A stretch of 64,000 bases of DNA from UBA8752 sp002336475. Lineage in GTDB: Bacteria; Bacteroidota; Bacteroidia; Flavobacteriales_D; Sanyastnellaceae. The stretch is taken from contig OX044365.1 in NCBI GenBank assembly GCA_943846755.1, positions 1,612,001-1,676,000 on the forward strand, in the 5' to 3' direction. Below, in pieces: positions 34,941-44,665 of the stretch (its first letter is position 1; every line of letters starts with the position of its first letter). The translations under genes were made by a program, and so were the position numbers. The notes beneath the pieces are model-generated. The model made no database searches, was not told the DNA's origin, and saw only the letters and a program-made list of their open reading frames with translations.

Positions 34941-37799
34941 TCAATGCGCCTCCAACCAATGCGCCCCTGTCTCCACTTCAACCTCGAGCGGGACCGCCAA
35001 TTCTACAGCGCCCTCCATGTGCTCCCTGACCAATGCGGTCAAAGCCTCAACCTCACCTTTGGGCACGTCAAATACCAATTCGTCGTGCACTTGTAGGATC
35101 ATGCGTGCTTCTAAGGACGCCGAGCGCAGCGCTTCTTGGATGCGGACCATGGCCACTTTGATGATGTCAGCAGCCGACCCTTGGATGGGGGCGTTGATGG
35201 CGTTGCGTTCTGCAAAGCCCCGGACCACAGCATTTGCTGAAGTGATGTCTGGTAGCCAGCGTTTGCGGCCCAAAACGGTCTCTACGTAGCCCACTTCCTT
35301 GGCCCGCTCCACAACTTCCGTCTGGTACGCCTTGAGGTCCGCAAACTCCGCGAAGTAAGCCTCGATGATGGTCTTGGCCTCACGGCGCGGAATCTTGAGG
35401 GTTTCTGCCAACCCAAACGCTCCTTGGCCATACAGAATGCCAAAGTTGACTGCCTTGGCTTGGCTGCGTTGGCCCCGGTCCACTTTTTCGGGGTCAATGC
35501 CAAACACCTTTGCCGCAGTAGCGGTATGAATGTCCGCCCCTTCGTTAAATGCTTGGCACAACCCCCTGTCGCCACTCAAGGCAGCCACGATGCGCAACTC
35601 CACCTGACTGTAGTCGGCGGCCATCAGTATGTGGTCCGCATCGCGCGGGACAAAGGCCTTTCGAATTTCTCGGCCTCGGGCCGTCCGAATGGGTATGTTC
35701 TGCAGGTTTGGATGCGTACTGCTGAGTCGACCCGTTGCCGCTACAGCCTGCATGTATTGGGTGTGCACCCGTCCTGTTTCGGCGTCCACCAACTCTGGCA
35801 GCGGCCGAACGTAGGTCGACAACAGCTTGTTCAGTTGGCGGTACTCCAGTACTTCCCCCACGATGGGGTGGTTGTTCACGAGTTTTTGAAGGACCTCCTC
35901 TCCCGTAGCATACTGTCCCGTCTTGGTCTTTTTGGCCTTCTCTGCGATGGCGAGGTGATCAAACAAGACCTCACCCAACTGGCGCGGTGAGTCGATGGAA
36001 AACGGCACCCCGGCATGGGCTTGAATGGAGTCTGTCAGTTTGCGGAGGTCTTCCTGCAGCCCCTCTGCCATGGCATTTAGGGCTTCTGTGTCCAAACGAA
36101 CGCCCTCCATCTCCATGTCAGCCAATACCGGAACCAATGGCATTTCAATGGTGTCCAGAATGCGCCGCTCGGGAGAATCCTCACCCAGCTTCTGCTCGAA
36201 AACGTCGGCCAACCTCAGGGTGATGTCAGCGTCCTCACAAGCATAGTTGCAGACCTGTTCTGGCGGGATGTCCGCCATGGTCTTTTGGTTCTTGCCCTTT
36301 TTGCCCAACAGGTCTGTGATGGGGATGGTCTTGTATCCAAGCTCCACCTCGGCGAGGTAGTCCATGCCGTGCTTGAGATCCGGCTGCAGCACATAGTGGG
36401 CGAGCATCGTGTCGAACACCTGGCAGCCCACTGATGCTCCTGCCCCCCGCATGATCTTGAGGTCGTACTTCCAGTTCTGTGCAATCAACTGCTTGGACCC
36501 ATCCCCGAGCACCGGCGCAAACTCCGACATCAGGGCGGTCACCTCTTGGTCTTCCCGTTGCGGCTGTGCCGGGTCACCAAGCGGAACGGGCACATACCAG
36601 GCCGTGCCTGGCTTTGTCGAAAAGCTCATGCCCACAATACGGGCTGTTCGCGCGTCCAATCCTGTGGTCTCCGTGTCAAATGCAAAACGCTGTGCCGCAG
36701 ACAACTCGGCCAGCAAATCGGCGCGTTTATCCGCAGTGTCAGCCAACCGGTAGTCCACGGCCTCGGCATCAAACTGATCCAAACCATCGCTGCCCTGCCC
36801 TGCCTGATCGCCGGCACCACCTCCACCAAATAGCCCCATTTGTCCTCCACCATCATCCTCTGCAGACTTGGTGGCAGGCTTGGTGGCTTGGCCGGCGGGA
36901 CCTGCACCCGCGGCGTTCCCCAAAATGCGCCGTGCCAATGTTCTGAACTCCAGCTCTTCAAACAAGGGGTTCAATTTCTCGGCATCGGGACCCTCAACGG
37001 CCATGTCGTCAAAGTCCGGTGTGTAGGCGATGTCCGTGACGATGGTGGCCAGGTGTTTGGACAGCAAGGCCTGCTCCCGAAAATTCTCAAGGTTTTCCTT
37101 TTGCTTGCCCTTGAGCTCTGCTGTGGAGTCCAGCAAGGTCTCCATGGACCCATATTTTCCGAGCAACTTGGCGGCTGTCTTGGGGCCGATTCCAGGTACC
37201 CCAGGAATGTTGTCCGCAGAGTCGCCCATCAGCCCCAACAAGTCGATCACCTGCAATGGGTCTTCAATGCCAAACCGCTCACACACTTCTGCCGGTCCCC
37301 AAACCTGGGCCGGATTGCCCTGTCGACCCGGCCGGTACATGCGCACCTTCTCGGTTACCAGTTGAGCATAGTCCTTGTCAGGTGTCATCATGTAAACGTC
37401 GAAGCCCTCTTTCTCTGCCAATACCGACAGATAGCCAATCATGTCGTCTGCCTCAAAGCCAGGCTCGGTAATGGTGGGAATGCGCATGGCCTCTGCCATG
37501 GCGTAAACGTGGGGAATGCTCGCCCGAATGTCTTCGGGTGTTTCGTCCCGGTTGGCCTTGTATTCGGGAAACGTCTCGTGTCGGAACGTCGGTCCTGGGG
37601 GGTCAAAAACGATGGCCAAGTGGGTCGGTTTCTCGTTTTTAAGGATGTCCAGCATGGCGGTTGTGAAACCGAACACAGCGCTGGTATTGGCGCCCTTGCT
37701 GTTGATGCGGGGGTTGCGGATAAAGGCATAGTATGCCCGGAAAATCAGGGCAAAGGCATCAATCAGGAAGAGCTTCTTTTCGGATTCAGCGGTTAACAT
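34941..37799 (-). CDS. polA: DNA polymerase I
   Basis: Repair and Okazaki-fragment-processing polymerase of 952 residues with all three domains. The 5'-3' exonuclease (about 1-290) has FDPPGPTFRHE and GDSADNIPGVPGIGPKTA. An Ala/Gly-rich linker follows (about 290-345). The 3'-5' exonuclease keeps its acidic motif (FAFDTETTGLD), so proofreading looks intact. The polymerase domain has motif A (AADYSQVELRI), motif B (RSQAKAVNFGILYGQG) and motif C (QVHDELVFDVP). The upstream stretch TAATTTG is a poor -7 candidate. It is transcribed alone, separated from the lipoprotein gene by 162 bases in which no gene was seen. Confidence 0.97.
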   Translation of the reverse strand: MLTAESEKKLFLIDAFALIFRAYYAFIRNPRINSKGANTSAVFGFTTAMLDILKNEKPTHLAIVFDPPGPTFRHETFPEYKANRDETPEDIRASIPHVYAMAEAMRIPTITEPGFEADDMIGYLSVLAEKEGFDVYMMTPDKDYAQLVTEKVRMYRPGRQGNPAQVWGPAEVCERFGIEDPLQVIDLLGLMGDSADNIPGVPGIGPKTAAKLLGKYGSMETLLDSTAELKGKQKENLENFREQALLSKHLATIVTDIAYTPDFDDMAVEGPDAEKLNPLFEELEFRTLARRILGNAAGAGPAGQATKPATKSAEDDGGGQMGLFGGGGAGDQAGQGSDGLDQFDAEAVDYRLADTADKRADLLAELSAAQRFAFDTETTGLDARTARIVGMSFSTKPGTAWYVPVPLGDPAQPQREDQEVTALMSEFAPVLGDGSKQLIAQNWKYDLKIMRGAGASVGCQVFDTMLAHYVLQPDLKHGMDYLAEVELGYKTIPITDLLGKKGKNQKTMADIPPEQVCNYACEDADITLRLADVFEQKLGEDSPERRILDTIEMPLVPVLADMEMEGVRLDTEALNAMAEGLQEDLRKLTDSIQAHAGVPFSIDSPRQLGEVLFDHLAIAEKAKKTKTGQYATGEEVLQKLVNNHPIVGEVLEYRQLNKLLSTYVRPLPELVDAETGRVHTQYMQAVAATGRLSSTHPNLQNIPIRTARGREIRKAFVPRDADHILMAADYSQVELRIVAALSGDRGLCQAFNEGADIHTATAAKVFGIDPEKVDRGQRSQAKAVNFGILYGQGAFGLAETLKIPRREAKTIIEAYFAEFADLKAYQTEVVERAKEVGYVETVLGRKRWLPDITSANAVVRGFAERNAINAPIQGSAADIIKVAMVRIQEALRSASLEARMILQVHDELVFDVPKGEVEALTALVREHMEGAVELAVPLEVEVETGAHWLEAH

Positions 37800-37855
37800 G
37801 GCTCCGCCAAATTACCTCGGGGATTCCGAGGAACCGCTCTGATTTACTCCGCTTC

Positions 37856-38359
37856 TCAGCGCGACTTGTACACGGGAACGGTGCTGCACGGTTCGCCAAA
37901 CATCAGCGACTTGACCACCGGCTGCAACCGCTCTACCAGCCGCACTGCTGGTCCTGCCCCTGCATCCAATCCACAGCCCTTGACCACCACCCTCTTTCCA
38001 CGGTACTCCTCGGGGTCCAATTCTTCGGCGATGCGGGCCAATAAGGCCGGCTTCAAGTCTCGCGGTGCACAGACATGTACACTGCTGGCATGGCCTTGCA
38101 ATGAAGCCGCAACCAACATCCAAACCCACTCCGGTACAATCGCATCTGCGCTGCAGTGGATGGCCACATCTGCGCCGGCATAATCCGCACAATCCAAGGA
38201 ATTCAACCACGCGCGAAACTCCTGTTCACGGATGGCCAAACCCTGCCAAAGCTGCGGGGCAATGTCGATGTCGCGCAACGTCCTGTCGGACAGCAAGGCC
38301 GAAAGGTCGAGCTGAATGAGCCCACTTTCTTCTACGCGGTTCCGAATGGCGTCTTCCAT
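37856..38359 (-). CDS. DUF2480 family protein
   Basis: A cytoplasmic protein of 167 residues of the Bacteroidota-restricted DUF2480 family, recognised from the block NRVEESGLIQLDLS, LWQGLAIREQEFRAWL, and VAIHCSADAIVPEWVWMLVA. No catalytic motif or function is known. The ATG at 38359 fits the family N-terminus better than 38386. It lies 39 bases after the dxs stop and could be the last gene of a dxs transcript. Confidence 0.82.
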   Translation of the reverse strand: MEDAIRNRVEESGLIQLDLSALLSDRTLRDIDIAPQLWQGLAIREQEFRAWLNSLDCADYAGADVAIHCSADAIVPEWVWMLVAASLQGHASSVHVCAPRDLKPALLARIAEELDPEEYRGKRVVVKGCGLDAGAGPAVRLVERLQPVVKSLMFGEPCSTVPVYKSR

Positions 38360-38398
38360 GCAACGAAGGTCGGAAGACCTGTGCAATGACCGTGGGCC

Positions 38399-40348
38399 CT
38401 AGCCCGCTTTTTGGGCTCCGTTGTGTGCCACGCCTACCATCTTGCGGGCGCTGGCTGCGATGTCGTCCACGTTGTACCCACATTCGGAATACAGCTCTGA
38501 TTGCGTCCCGTGCTCGACCCATTGGTCCGGAACGCCCAGCCTTACAATGCGGGCCATGTATCCTTGATCTGCGGCGAATTCAAGCACCGCACTTCCCATG
38601 CCGCCTTGGATACAACCGTCTTCCACGGTAATGACCTTGTCGAATTTCCCGAATACTTCGTGGAGCAGGGTCTCGTCCAACGGCTTGACAAACCGCATGT
38701 CGTACATGGCTGCTGATATGCCGTCAGCCTCGAGCTGCTCTGCCGCTTTCAACGCATGGTTGCCAAGGTGGCCGATGCCGAGGATGGCGACGTCTTCTCC
38801 ATTGCGCACGCGGCGGCCTGTTCCCACCTTCACTTTGCGCAAGGGGGTCTTCCATTCGGTCATGACCCCTTTTCCACGTGGATAGCGGATGCTGAAAGGA
38901 CCGTGGTTGTCTGCCGAGGCTGTGTACATGAGGTTGCGCAACTCCTCCTCGTTCATGGGCGCCGAAACGATCATGTTGGGGATGCAGCGCATGTAAGCAA
39001 GGTCGAAAACCCCATGGTGAGTGGGGCCATCTGCACCTGCCATACCTCCGCGGTCCAAACAAAACACGACATGCAGGTTTTGCAACGCCACATCGTGCAC
39101 CACTTGGTCGTAGGCCCGTTGCATGAACGAACTGTAAATGTTGCAGAACGGCACCATCCCTTGGGTGGCCATGCCTGCCGAGAAAGTAACCGCGTGCTGT
39201 TCTGCAATGCCCACGTCAAACGCGCGATCGGGCATGGCTTCCATCATAAACTTCAGAGAACAGCCCGTCGGCATTGCCGGTGTGACTCCAACGATGCGCT
39301 CGTCTTTTTCGGCGAGCTCGATGATGGTGTGGCCAAAGACGTCCTGATACTTCGGCGGCTCTGGCGACTTGGGCACCACCTTGATAATTTCACCGGTCTC
39401 TTTGTTAAAGAGGCCGGGAGCGTGCCATTTGGTGGGGCTGCCAGCTTCGGCCGGTGCATAACCCTTGCCCTTCTTGGTGAGCAGGTGCAACAACTTGGGT
39501 CCAGGGATGTCCTTGAGGTCGCGCAGCACGTGCTCCACCTGTTCCACATCATGGCCGTCAATCGGTCCGAAATAGCGGAAGTTCAGGGACTCAAACATGT
39601 TGGACTGCTGCAGCAAAGAGCCCTTCACCATGTCGCTCACCTTCGACGCAATGGTCTGGGCGTCTGGTCCAAATTTGGACACCTTGCCCAGCAATTGCCA
39701 CACTTCGTCTTTGACGCGGTTGTAGGTGTGCGAGGTCGTAATGTCGGTCAAGTAGTCCTTGAGCGCTCCGACGTTGGGGTCAATCGACATGCAGTTGTCA
39801 TTGAGCACCACAATCATGTTGTTGTCTTGCCAGCCGCCGTGGTTGAGGCCTTCAAAGGCAAGGCCCGCAGTCATGGCACCATCACCAATGACGGCAATGT
39901 GTTGTCGCAAGTCCCCCTTGATTTTGTTGGCCACGGACATGCCCAATGCAGCACTGATGCTCGTGGAACTGTGCCCTACGCCAAAAGTGTCATAACGGCT
40001 TTCGCTGCGCTTTGGAAATCCGCTGAGTCCCTTGTGAATCCGGTTGGTGTGGAATTGCTCTCGCCGACCGGTCAAGATTTTATGGCCGTATGCCTGGTGG
40101 CCAACGTCCCACACGATTTGGTCTTCAGGAGTGTTGAAGACATAGTGCAACGCCACCGTCAACTCGACCACACCGAGGCTTGCTCCAAAATGGCCTCCTT
40201 TTTCGCTGACCACGTCCACGATGTATTGCCTCAACTCATCGCAGACTTGCGGCAAATCCTCCACGCCAAATTTTTCCCGTAAGTCTTGGGGCTCTTTGAT
40301 TCGACCCAAAAGGGGTCCTGCTATGAATGGTGGGTGATGATCGGCCAT
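38399..40348 (-). CDS. dxs: 1-deoxy-D-xylulose-5-phosphate synthase
   Basis: The thiamine-diphosphate enzyme that joins pyruvate and glyceraldehyde-3-phosphate, the entry step of the MEP isoprenoid pathway. It has 649 residues. The N-terminal domain has VWDVGHQAYGHKILTGRR and FGVGHSSTSISAALG; the TPP-binding GDGAMTAGLAFEGLN and NDN follow; the pyrimidine domain has DVGIAEQHAVTFSAG and DRGGMAGADGPTHHG. The product also feeds PdxJ. ATG 40348 or 40363 are both possible. Confidence 0.95.
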   Translation of the reverse strand: MADHHPPFIAGPLLGRIKEPQDLREKFGVEDLPQVCDELRQYIVDVVSEKGGHFGASLGVVELTVALHYVFNTPEDQIVWDVGHQAYGHKILTGRREQFHTNRIHKGLSGFPKRSESRYDTFGVGHSSTSISAALGMSVANKIKGDLRQHIAVIGDGAMTAGLAFEGLNHGGWQDNNMIVVLNDNCMSIDPNVGALKDYLTDITTSHTYNRVKDEVWQLLGKVSKFGPDAQTIASKVSDMVKGSLLQQSNMFESLNFRYFGPIDGHDVEQVEHVLRDLKDIPGPKLLHLLTKKGKGYAPAEAGSPTKWHAPGLFNKETGEIIKVVPKSPEPPKYQDVFGHTIIELAEKDERIVGVTPAMPTGCSLKFMMEAMPDRAFDVGIAEQHAVTFSAGMATQGMVPFCNIYSSFMQRAYDQVVHDVALQNLHVVFCLDRGGMAGADGPTHHGVFDLAYMRCIPNMIVSAPMNEEELRNLMYTASADNHGPFSIRYPRGKGVMTEWKTPLRKVKVGTGRRVRNGEDVAILGIGHLGNHALKAAEQLEADGISAAMYDMRFVKPLDETLLHEVFGKFDKVITVEDGCIQGGMGSAVLEFAADQGYMARIVRLGVPDQWVEHGTQSELYSECGYNVDDIAASARKMVGVAHNGAQKAG

Positions 40349-40381
40349 GGCTTTCCCGGTCATTTCCGGGGACTATAGCAA

Positions 40382-40389
40382 CAAACTTA
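40382..40389 (-). promoter_or_regulatory. Putative -7 element for dxs
   Basis: Minus strand TAAGTTTG, an exact TAnnTTTG match, ending 33 bases before ATG 40348. Confidence 0.45.
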
Positions 40390-40449
40390 ACCCTTTCATG
40401 TTCCAAACACCGTCGAAATGCGACACGAAAAATGCGTGGCCGCGGGGGG

Positions 40450-41145
40450 TCAGGCCGCTTCTACGGCTGCCGCGAGGGCCTCTAGCATGGCGCGGCCGTC
40501 GGTGTTCCCGAGGTCCTCACTGCAAGCGCGCTCAGGGTGGGGCATCATGCCAAATACATTGCCTTCTGCGTTGCACACACCTGCGATGTGGTCCACCGAA
40601 CCGTTGGGGTTGAATTCATCTCCAATTCCACCATCGGGACCACAATAGCGGAACAAAATCTGGTCGCCGTCCTCAATCGCATCGAGGCCTGCATCGTCAA
40701 TGGTGTAATTGCCTTCACCATGGGCAATGGGGATGCACAGAGGCCTGCCGTCTGGAAGCTTTGCGGTCATGGGCGCCATGAGCGACTCTGGCCTCAGCAG
40801 CACGTTGCGACAGATAAACTTGCGGTTGTCGTTGTGCCGAAGCGCACCGGGGAGCAGGCCTGCTTCACACAGAATCTGAAACCCATTGCACACGCCCAAA
40901 ACGCGGCCACCACGCTTGGCGTGGGCCACCACTTCCTCCATGATGGGGGAGAAACGCGCGATGGCTCCACTGCGGAGGTAGTCTCCGTAGCTGAAGCCAC
41001 CGGGCAAGACGACAAGGTCAACCCCTTTGAGGTCGCGGTCCTTGTGCCAGAGCCGCTCAACAGGGAAACCGAGTTCCGTGCCGAGGGCATGTTCCATATC
41101 ATGGTCGCAATTGGACCCGGGGAAGGTGATAACGCCGACTTTCAC
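40450..41145 (-). CDS. purQ: Phosphoribosylformylglycinamidine synthase subunit PurQ
   Basis: The glutaminase subunit of FGAM synthase in purine synthesis, supplying ammonia to PurL. It has 231 residues from GTG 41145 (start KVGVITFPGSNCD), matching the family. The nucleophile is the Cys in GVCNGFQILCEAGLLPG, and the His-Glu pair is in MMPHPERA near the C-terminus. LPGGFSYGDYLRSGAIA is the oxyanion block. An in-frame ATG at 41187 adds 14 unconserved residues directly against the previous gene's stop. A separate PurQ implies the small-PurL plus PurS system, but neither gene is in the window. Confidence 0.92.
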   Translation of the reverse strand: MKVGVITFPGSNCDHDMEHALGTELGFPVERLWHKDRDLKGVDLVVLPGGFSYGDYLRSGAIARFSPIMEEVVAHAKRGGRVLGVCNGFQILCEAGLLPGALRHNDNRKFICRNVLLRPESLMAPMTAKLPDGRPLCIPIAHGEGNYTIDDAGLDAIEDGDQILFRYCGPDGGIGDEFNPNGSVDHIAGVCNAEGNVFGMMPHPERACSEDLGNTDGRAMLEALAAAVEAA

Positions 41146-41187
41146 GTCAGCGAAGTTCGGGAATACCCGCGGTATTCCGACTTCCAA

Positions 41188-43674
41188 TTATCGGCCCAAC
41201 CTCCAAGTTTTTTGCTGACCTGTGTGGATGCCTCTCCAGTGAACCAACGCCACCGATGGCATTTCCGCGGGATTCAGTACCACAGGATAGCCAGGCAATC
41301 CACTTGTTCTGTGAACGATGCGGCCCGTCAGGTCGAAAACTTCCACTTCAAAAGCCTCTCGTGGATGGGTGATTTCCCAGCCCATGACAGTGCGCTCCAT
41401 GGCCACCTCCAGCTCAGTTGCAGTTTGGCCCACAGAACTTACCGTTTCTACCGTCACCACCATTTGATAAGTGTCGGAGCAGTAGTCGTTCCATGCGTTC
41501 AGACCGACCGTGTAGGATCCAGCCGCCGCATAGGCGTAGATGGGATTCTCCGAAGAGCTTGTACCGCCTTCTCCAAAATTCCATTGGTAGGCATGCGCTC
41601 CGGTACTGGTGTTGTCAAAGTACACTTCTGCTTCTCCATCGATCAGGGTCACAACCGCTTGGTCTACGTCGATGCCCGCTTGTACCTGTGGCGCCTGGAG
41701 CACTTCCACACTGGCAGAATCAGAACAACCAGCACCATCGGTGATGACCGCTTCCAACGCACCTGCAACATCCACCTCAATGGAGGCTCCCGTGGCCCCG
41801 TGTAACCATGATACCGAGTACGGCTCTTGTCCGCCTTCAATGTTCAAAGTCACCCCTCCATGGTCGTCGTAACATCCGATGTGGTCCAGCATGGCGTTTA
41901 CGCTGAAATTGCCAATGCCCGCGCTGTCAGCTACAACTTCCACGGTCCTTGACAGGTCCATGCACCCCTCGGTAAAGGCGGTCACGGTGTAGATTCCTGC
42001 CCCCACATTAGAGAAAGTGCCGCCCGTTGAGTCTGCTGTAAAAGTGCCCACGGCATTGCCGCTGGCATCGTTCAAGGCATAACCCACAGTCTCAGCAGTT
42101 CCTGTGACCAGCACCGTTCCGTCCAACGCACTGGCGCAGGCGGCCTCTGTGGCTGACACTTCCACTGACCCACCAAGGATCAAATTGAACCGATGCTCGT
42201 CGTTGAATGTGTTGACCAAAAAAGTGTACTCCAAGTCCGCATCAACGGCTCCGGACCATCCTGTGAGGACGTCTTCAAGAACGAGACAGCGGTTCTCAGG
42301 CAAGGATGTCGCCCGGATGGTCACTGAGTCTCCGCTCAAAGCTTTGACCCAAATGGGCATCACCTGTTCCTCCCCGTGGGTGCGGTTTACCGCCAAAGAC
42401 ACCTCATCGTCACTCATGGAAAAGATGTCCAAGTGGTTCCTGCCTCGGAAACCGGAAGGCAAGAACTCGGCGTCTTCCAATCGGTCGTAACCGGCAGAGC
42501 CCGTTCCGAATTCAATTGCACATTGGTCCACGCGGTCCTCGGTGCTCAATTGAAAGCCCAAAACTTGGGCCGACGACTGCTCTTGCTGGGCTTCCCAAGT
42601 GCGCTTGTCCACCAAGACTTCTGGACCGAAATGCAAGGTGGTGTTCGCATCGGCGATGGTCCAAAAACCCCTTCCTGGAGCGACAACCCCCGTATTTCCG
42701 AAGGTGCCAATTCCCGCCACCTGCACACTGTAGGTATTCAAACTGTCCACCCATTCATAGGTGGCGCCCAATGTCCCTGCTCCCGAAACAGTGACGGCAT
42801 TCATGTCGGCAAACCCTGTCATCGGATTGCAAATCAGGTTCCAACCGGTCCAGTTGCTTTCAGCCTCCTTTGTCAACTGCACCACAGTGTCCAATACTGC
42901 AGTTCCTGTGAGCGCAAATTGATGGATGCCTGCGGCCAATTTGAAATTGAGACCCGCTTCGAGTTTCACCTCATCGGTTCCCTCCAAGGTCAAATATCCA
43001 GACGATGGCTCCTGCCACTCCTTGAGATAGACCGCGGCAGGCATGTCCAGCAACTGACCGGCTTCCACACCGTCCAATCCAGTACCAATGTGAAAGTTGT
43101 AGTTGCTTTCCTTCTCCCAAGAATATCGGCGCAAGACATTTCCGTCGATGGTGCCCGATTCGTTCGTGATGCCTGAAGTCCCTTCCAGCACCAGCTTGCC
43201 GCCGGTGTTCAGGTCCGCAGACATGAGGTCCAACTGTCCCGTGATCATGACCGTATCGGTCAGGCTCACAGAAGCTGTTCCACACTCCAACTGGTTCAAT
43301 TTGGCCGGTCCACAAACATGGTCTCCTTCGCCAACCAAGGCCACAACTCCAAGTCCTGGAACCTCGCCCAATGCAGCGAATGACGCCAAAAGCTCCAGCC
43401 TTGACCCTGTCACCATACCCAAAACAGCACCTTGCGACACCGCCACACTTTGAGCACGGGCAGTATCGCCTTCGTTCAAGACCACTGTGTGTTCCCCTTG
43501 TAAGGACACATCGTTTGCTGCTCCAGGAATGCAACCACAGTCCCATGTGGTGGTTTCAAACCAACTTCCAGATTGAACGGAAGCGACGGGGTCACCTGCA
43601 GCATTGGCATTGGCTGGTTGTGCAAGCAAGACGGTGGTGGACACCATCAAAAACGAAAGGAAAGCGAGCTTCAT
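41188..43674 (-). CDS. Secreted PKD-domain protein with type IX secretion tail
   Basis: An 828-residue cargo protein with a signal peptide (MKLAFLSFLMVSTTVLLA). The first 150 residues resemble a G8-like or beta-helical start (SGSWFETTTWDCGCIPG). A long beta-rich middle section follows, then Ig-like repeats and a PKD domain (YQWNFGEGGTSSSENPIYAYAAAGSYTV, about residues 695-735, recognised from its turns). The last 80 residues form a T9SS type A sorting domain (EVEVFDLTGRIVHR ... TWRLGR). It is likely surface-attached or released. It lies between purQ and DUF6427, an unlinked function, and has its own start region. Confidence 0.83.
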   Translation of the reverse strand: MKLAFLSFLMVSTTVLLAQPANANAAGDPVASVQSGSWFETTTWDCGCIPGAANDVSLQGEHTVVLNEGDTARAQSVAVSQGAVLGMVTGSRLELLASFAALGEVPGLGVVALVGEGDHVCGPAKLNQLECGTASVSLTDTVMITGQLDLMSADLNTGGKLVLEGTSGITNESGTIDGNVLRRYSWEKESNYNFHIGTGLDGVEAGQLLDMPAAVYLKEWQEPSSGYLTLEGTDEVKLEAGLNFKLAAGIHQFALTGTAVLDTVVQLTKEAESNWTGWNLICNPMTGFADMNAVTVSGAGTLGATYEWVDSLNTYSVQVAGIGTFGNTGVVAPGRGFWTIADANTTLHFGPEVLVDKRTWEAQQEQSSAQVLGFQLSTEDRVDQCAIEFGTGSAGYDRLEDAEFLPSGFRGRNHLDIFSMSDDEVSLAVNRTHGEEQVMPIWVKALSGDSVTIRATSLPENRCLVLEDVLTGWSGAVDADLEYTFLVNTFNDEHRFNLILGGSVEVSATEAACASALDGTVLVTGTAETVGYALNDASGNAVGTFTADSTGGTFSNVGAGIYTVTAFTEGCMDLSRTVEVVADSAGIGNFSVNAMLDHIGCYDDHGGVTLNIEGGQEPYSVSWLHGATGASIEVDVAGALEAVITDGAGCSDSASVEVLQAPQVQAGIDVDQAVVTLIDGEAEVYFDNTSTGAHAYQWNFGEGGTSSSENPIYAYAAAGSYTVGLNAWNDYCSDTYQMVVTVETVSSVGQTATELEVAMERTVMGWEITHPREAFEVEVFDLTGRIVHRTSGLPGYPVVLNPAEMPSVALVHWRGIHTGQQKTWRLGR

Positions 43675-43705
43675 GTGGGCACATACGCCCGAGAAGCGTG
43701 AGAGG

Positions 43706-44626
43706 TTACACTCCTTGTGAAAACCGGATGGCCAACAGACCTGCTGAAAGCAAGATGAAGACCAAAGGGGCCACTTTGGTCCACCGCATTCGCGGCGGCA
43801 TCAGCCACGGCCAACTCCAAGCCGCCAAGAAAGCAACAGCGCCTGGAAACGCCGATAAGGAGGGGGTATGGCTCTGCGACCCTGACCATTCTAGTCCTTC
43901 CAAGACCCCGATGACTGCCACACCCAACACACCTGCCCACTGGGTCAGCTGCCGTGCAAACCGCTGTTGCGCGGTGGCCCTCACCAGGGACTGCTGTCTG
44001 AAAGCACACCCCAATGCCGTGGGCAATGCCAACCACAGTGCGGCCCCCAACATCGCGGAATCCGCTGCCGGCCGCCACCCCCAAAATACCCTGAGTCCTC
44101 CTTCCATAAGCCAAACCACAGATCCCGTGAGCAGCACGGGCGCAACCAGTCCAAGCATTGCAGCCACCAACTCCTCCGCTTTTGGTGGCCTCACAAACAA
44201 CAGTGACAGGAGTAAAGACGGCAACAACGGCCACAAAGAAGCGTCGATCAAGATTCCTGCACACCACCACATTGCGATGAACATAAAAGTGGCCGGTCGC
44301 AGGTCCCCGTCCCGCAACAGCATCACATGACGCATGCCTTGGAAAAAACAGGGAAAGGCCCACCACGTCCAGTCGGAAACCACACCAATCATGGGGGTTG
44401 CAATCAACACCCAGACCCAACTGGGTATGCTTCCTGGCCGGGTGCGCATTCCCGAATCCGCATGAATTCGATGTATGAGCCAAGCTGCAACAGAAATGGC
44501 CCCTAACGCGGGCCATGAAACCAACTCAGCGAGGTTCAAAGCCCAAGAACCCAGGAACAAAACCACGCCGGATAGGGGCACGAATGCCCAAGCCACCGGT
44601 TGATTCGAATTCAGAATGCTCAGCAT
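43706..44626 (-). CDS. Multi-pass membrane protein, DUF6427 family
   Basis: A 306-residue inner-membrane protein with about eight to ten hydrophobic helices (VAWAFVPLSGVVLFLG, WVWVLIATPMIGVVS, LWPLLPSLLLSLLFV, and others) and few charged residues. In Flavobacteriia, DUF6427 proteins lie beside purD and a small one-helix protein, which is the layout here. No transport or enzyme motif is visible. It is divergent from the 62-residue gene, with a 39-base gap. Confidence 0.7.
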   Translation of the reverse strand: MLSILNSNQPVAWAFVPLSGVVLFLGSWALNLAELVSWPALGAISVAAWLIHRIHADSGMRTRPGSIPSWVWVLIATPMIGVVSDWTWWAFPCFFQGMRHVMLLRDGDLRPATFMFIAMWWCAGILIDASLWPLLPSLLLSLLFVRPPKAEELVAAMLGLVAPVLLTGSVVWLMEGGLRVFWGWRPAADSAMLGAALWLALPTALGCAFRQQSLVRATAQQRFARQLTQWAGVLGVAVIGVLEGLEWSGSQSHTPSLSAFPGAVAFLAAWSWPWLMPPRMRWTKVAPLVFILLSAGLLAIRFSQGV

Positions 44627-44639
44627 ATAGAAAGGTGCC

Positions 44640-44647
44640 TATTTTTG
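44640..44647 (+). promoter_or_regulatory. Putative -7 element for the 62-residue membrane protein
   Basis: TATTTTTG, an exact TAnnTTTG match, ending 18 bases before the ATG at 44666. Confidence 0.45.
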
Positions 44648-44665
44648 CGGAAGCAAACCGCACCC

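Noticed and set aside
38756..40282. Plus-strand open frame of 508 codons
   Set aside because: Antisense shadow of dxs, which has all family motifs.
40537..41805. Plus-strand open frame of 422 codons
   Set aside because: Antisense across purQ and the T9SS cargo gene; crosses a gene boundary and shows no family.
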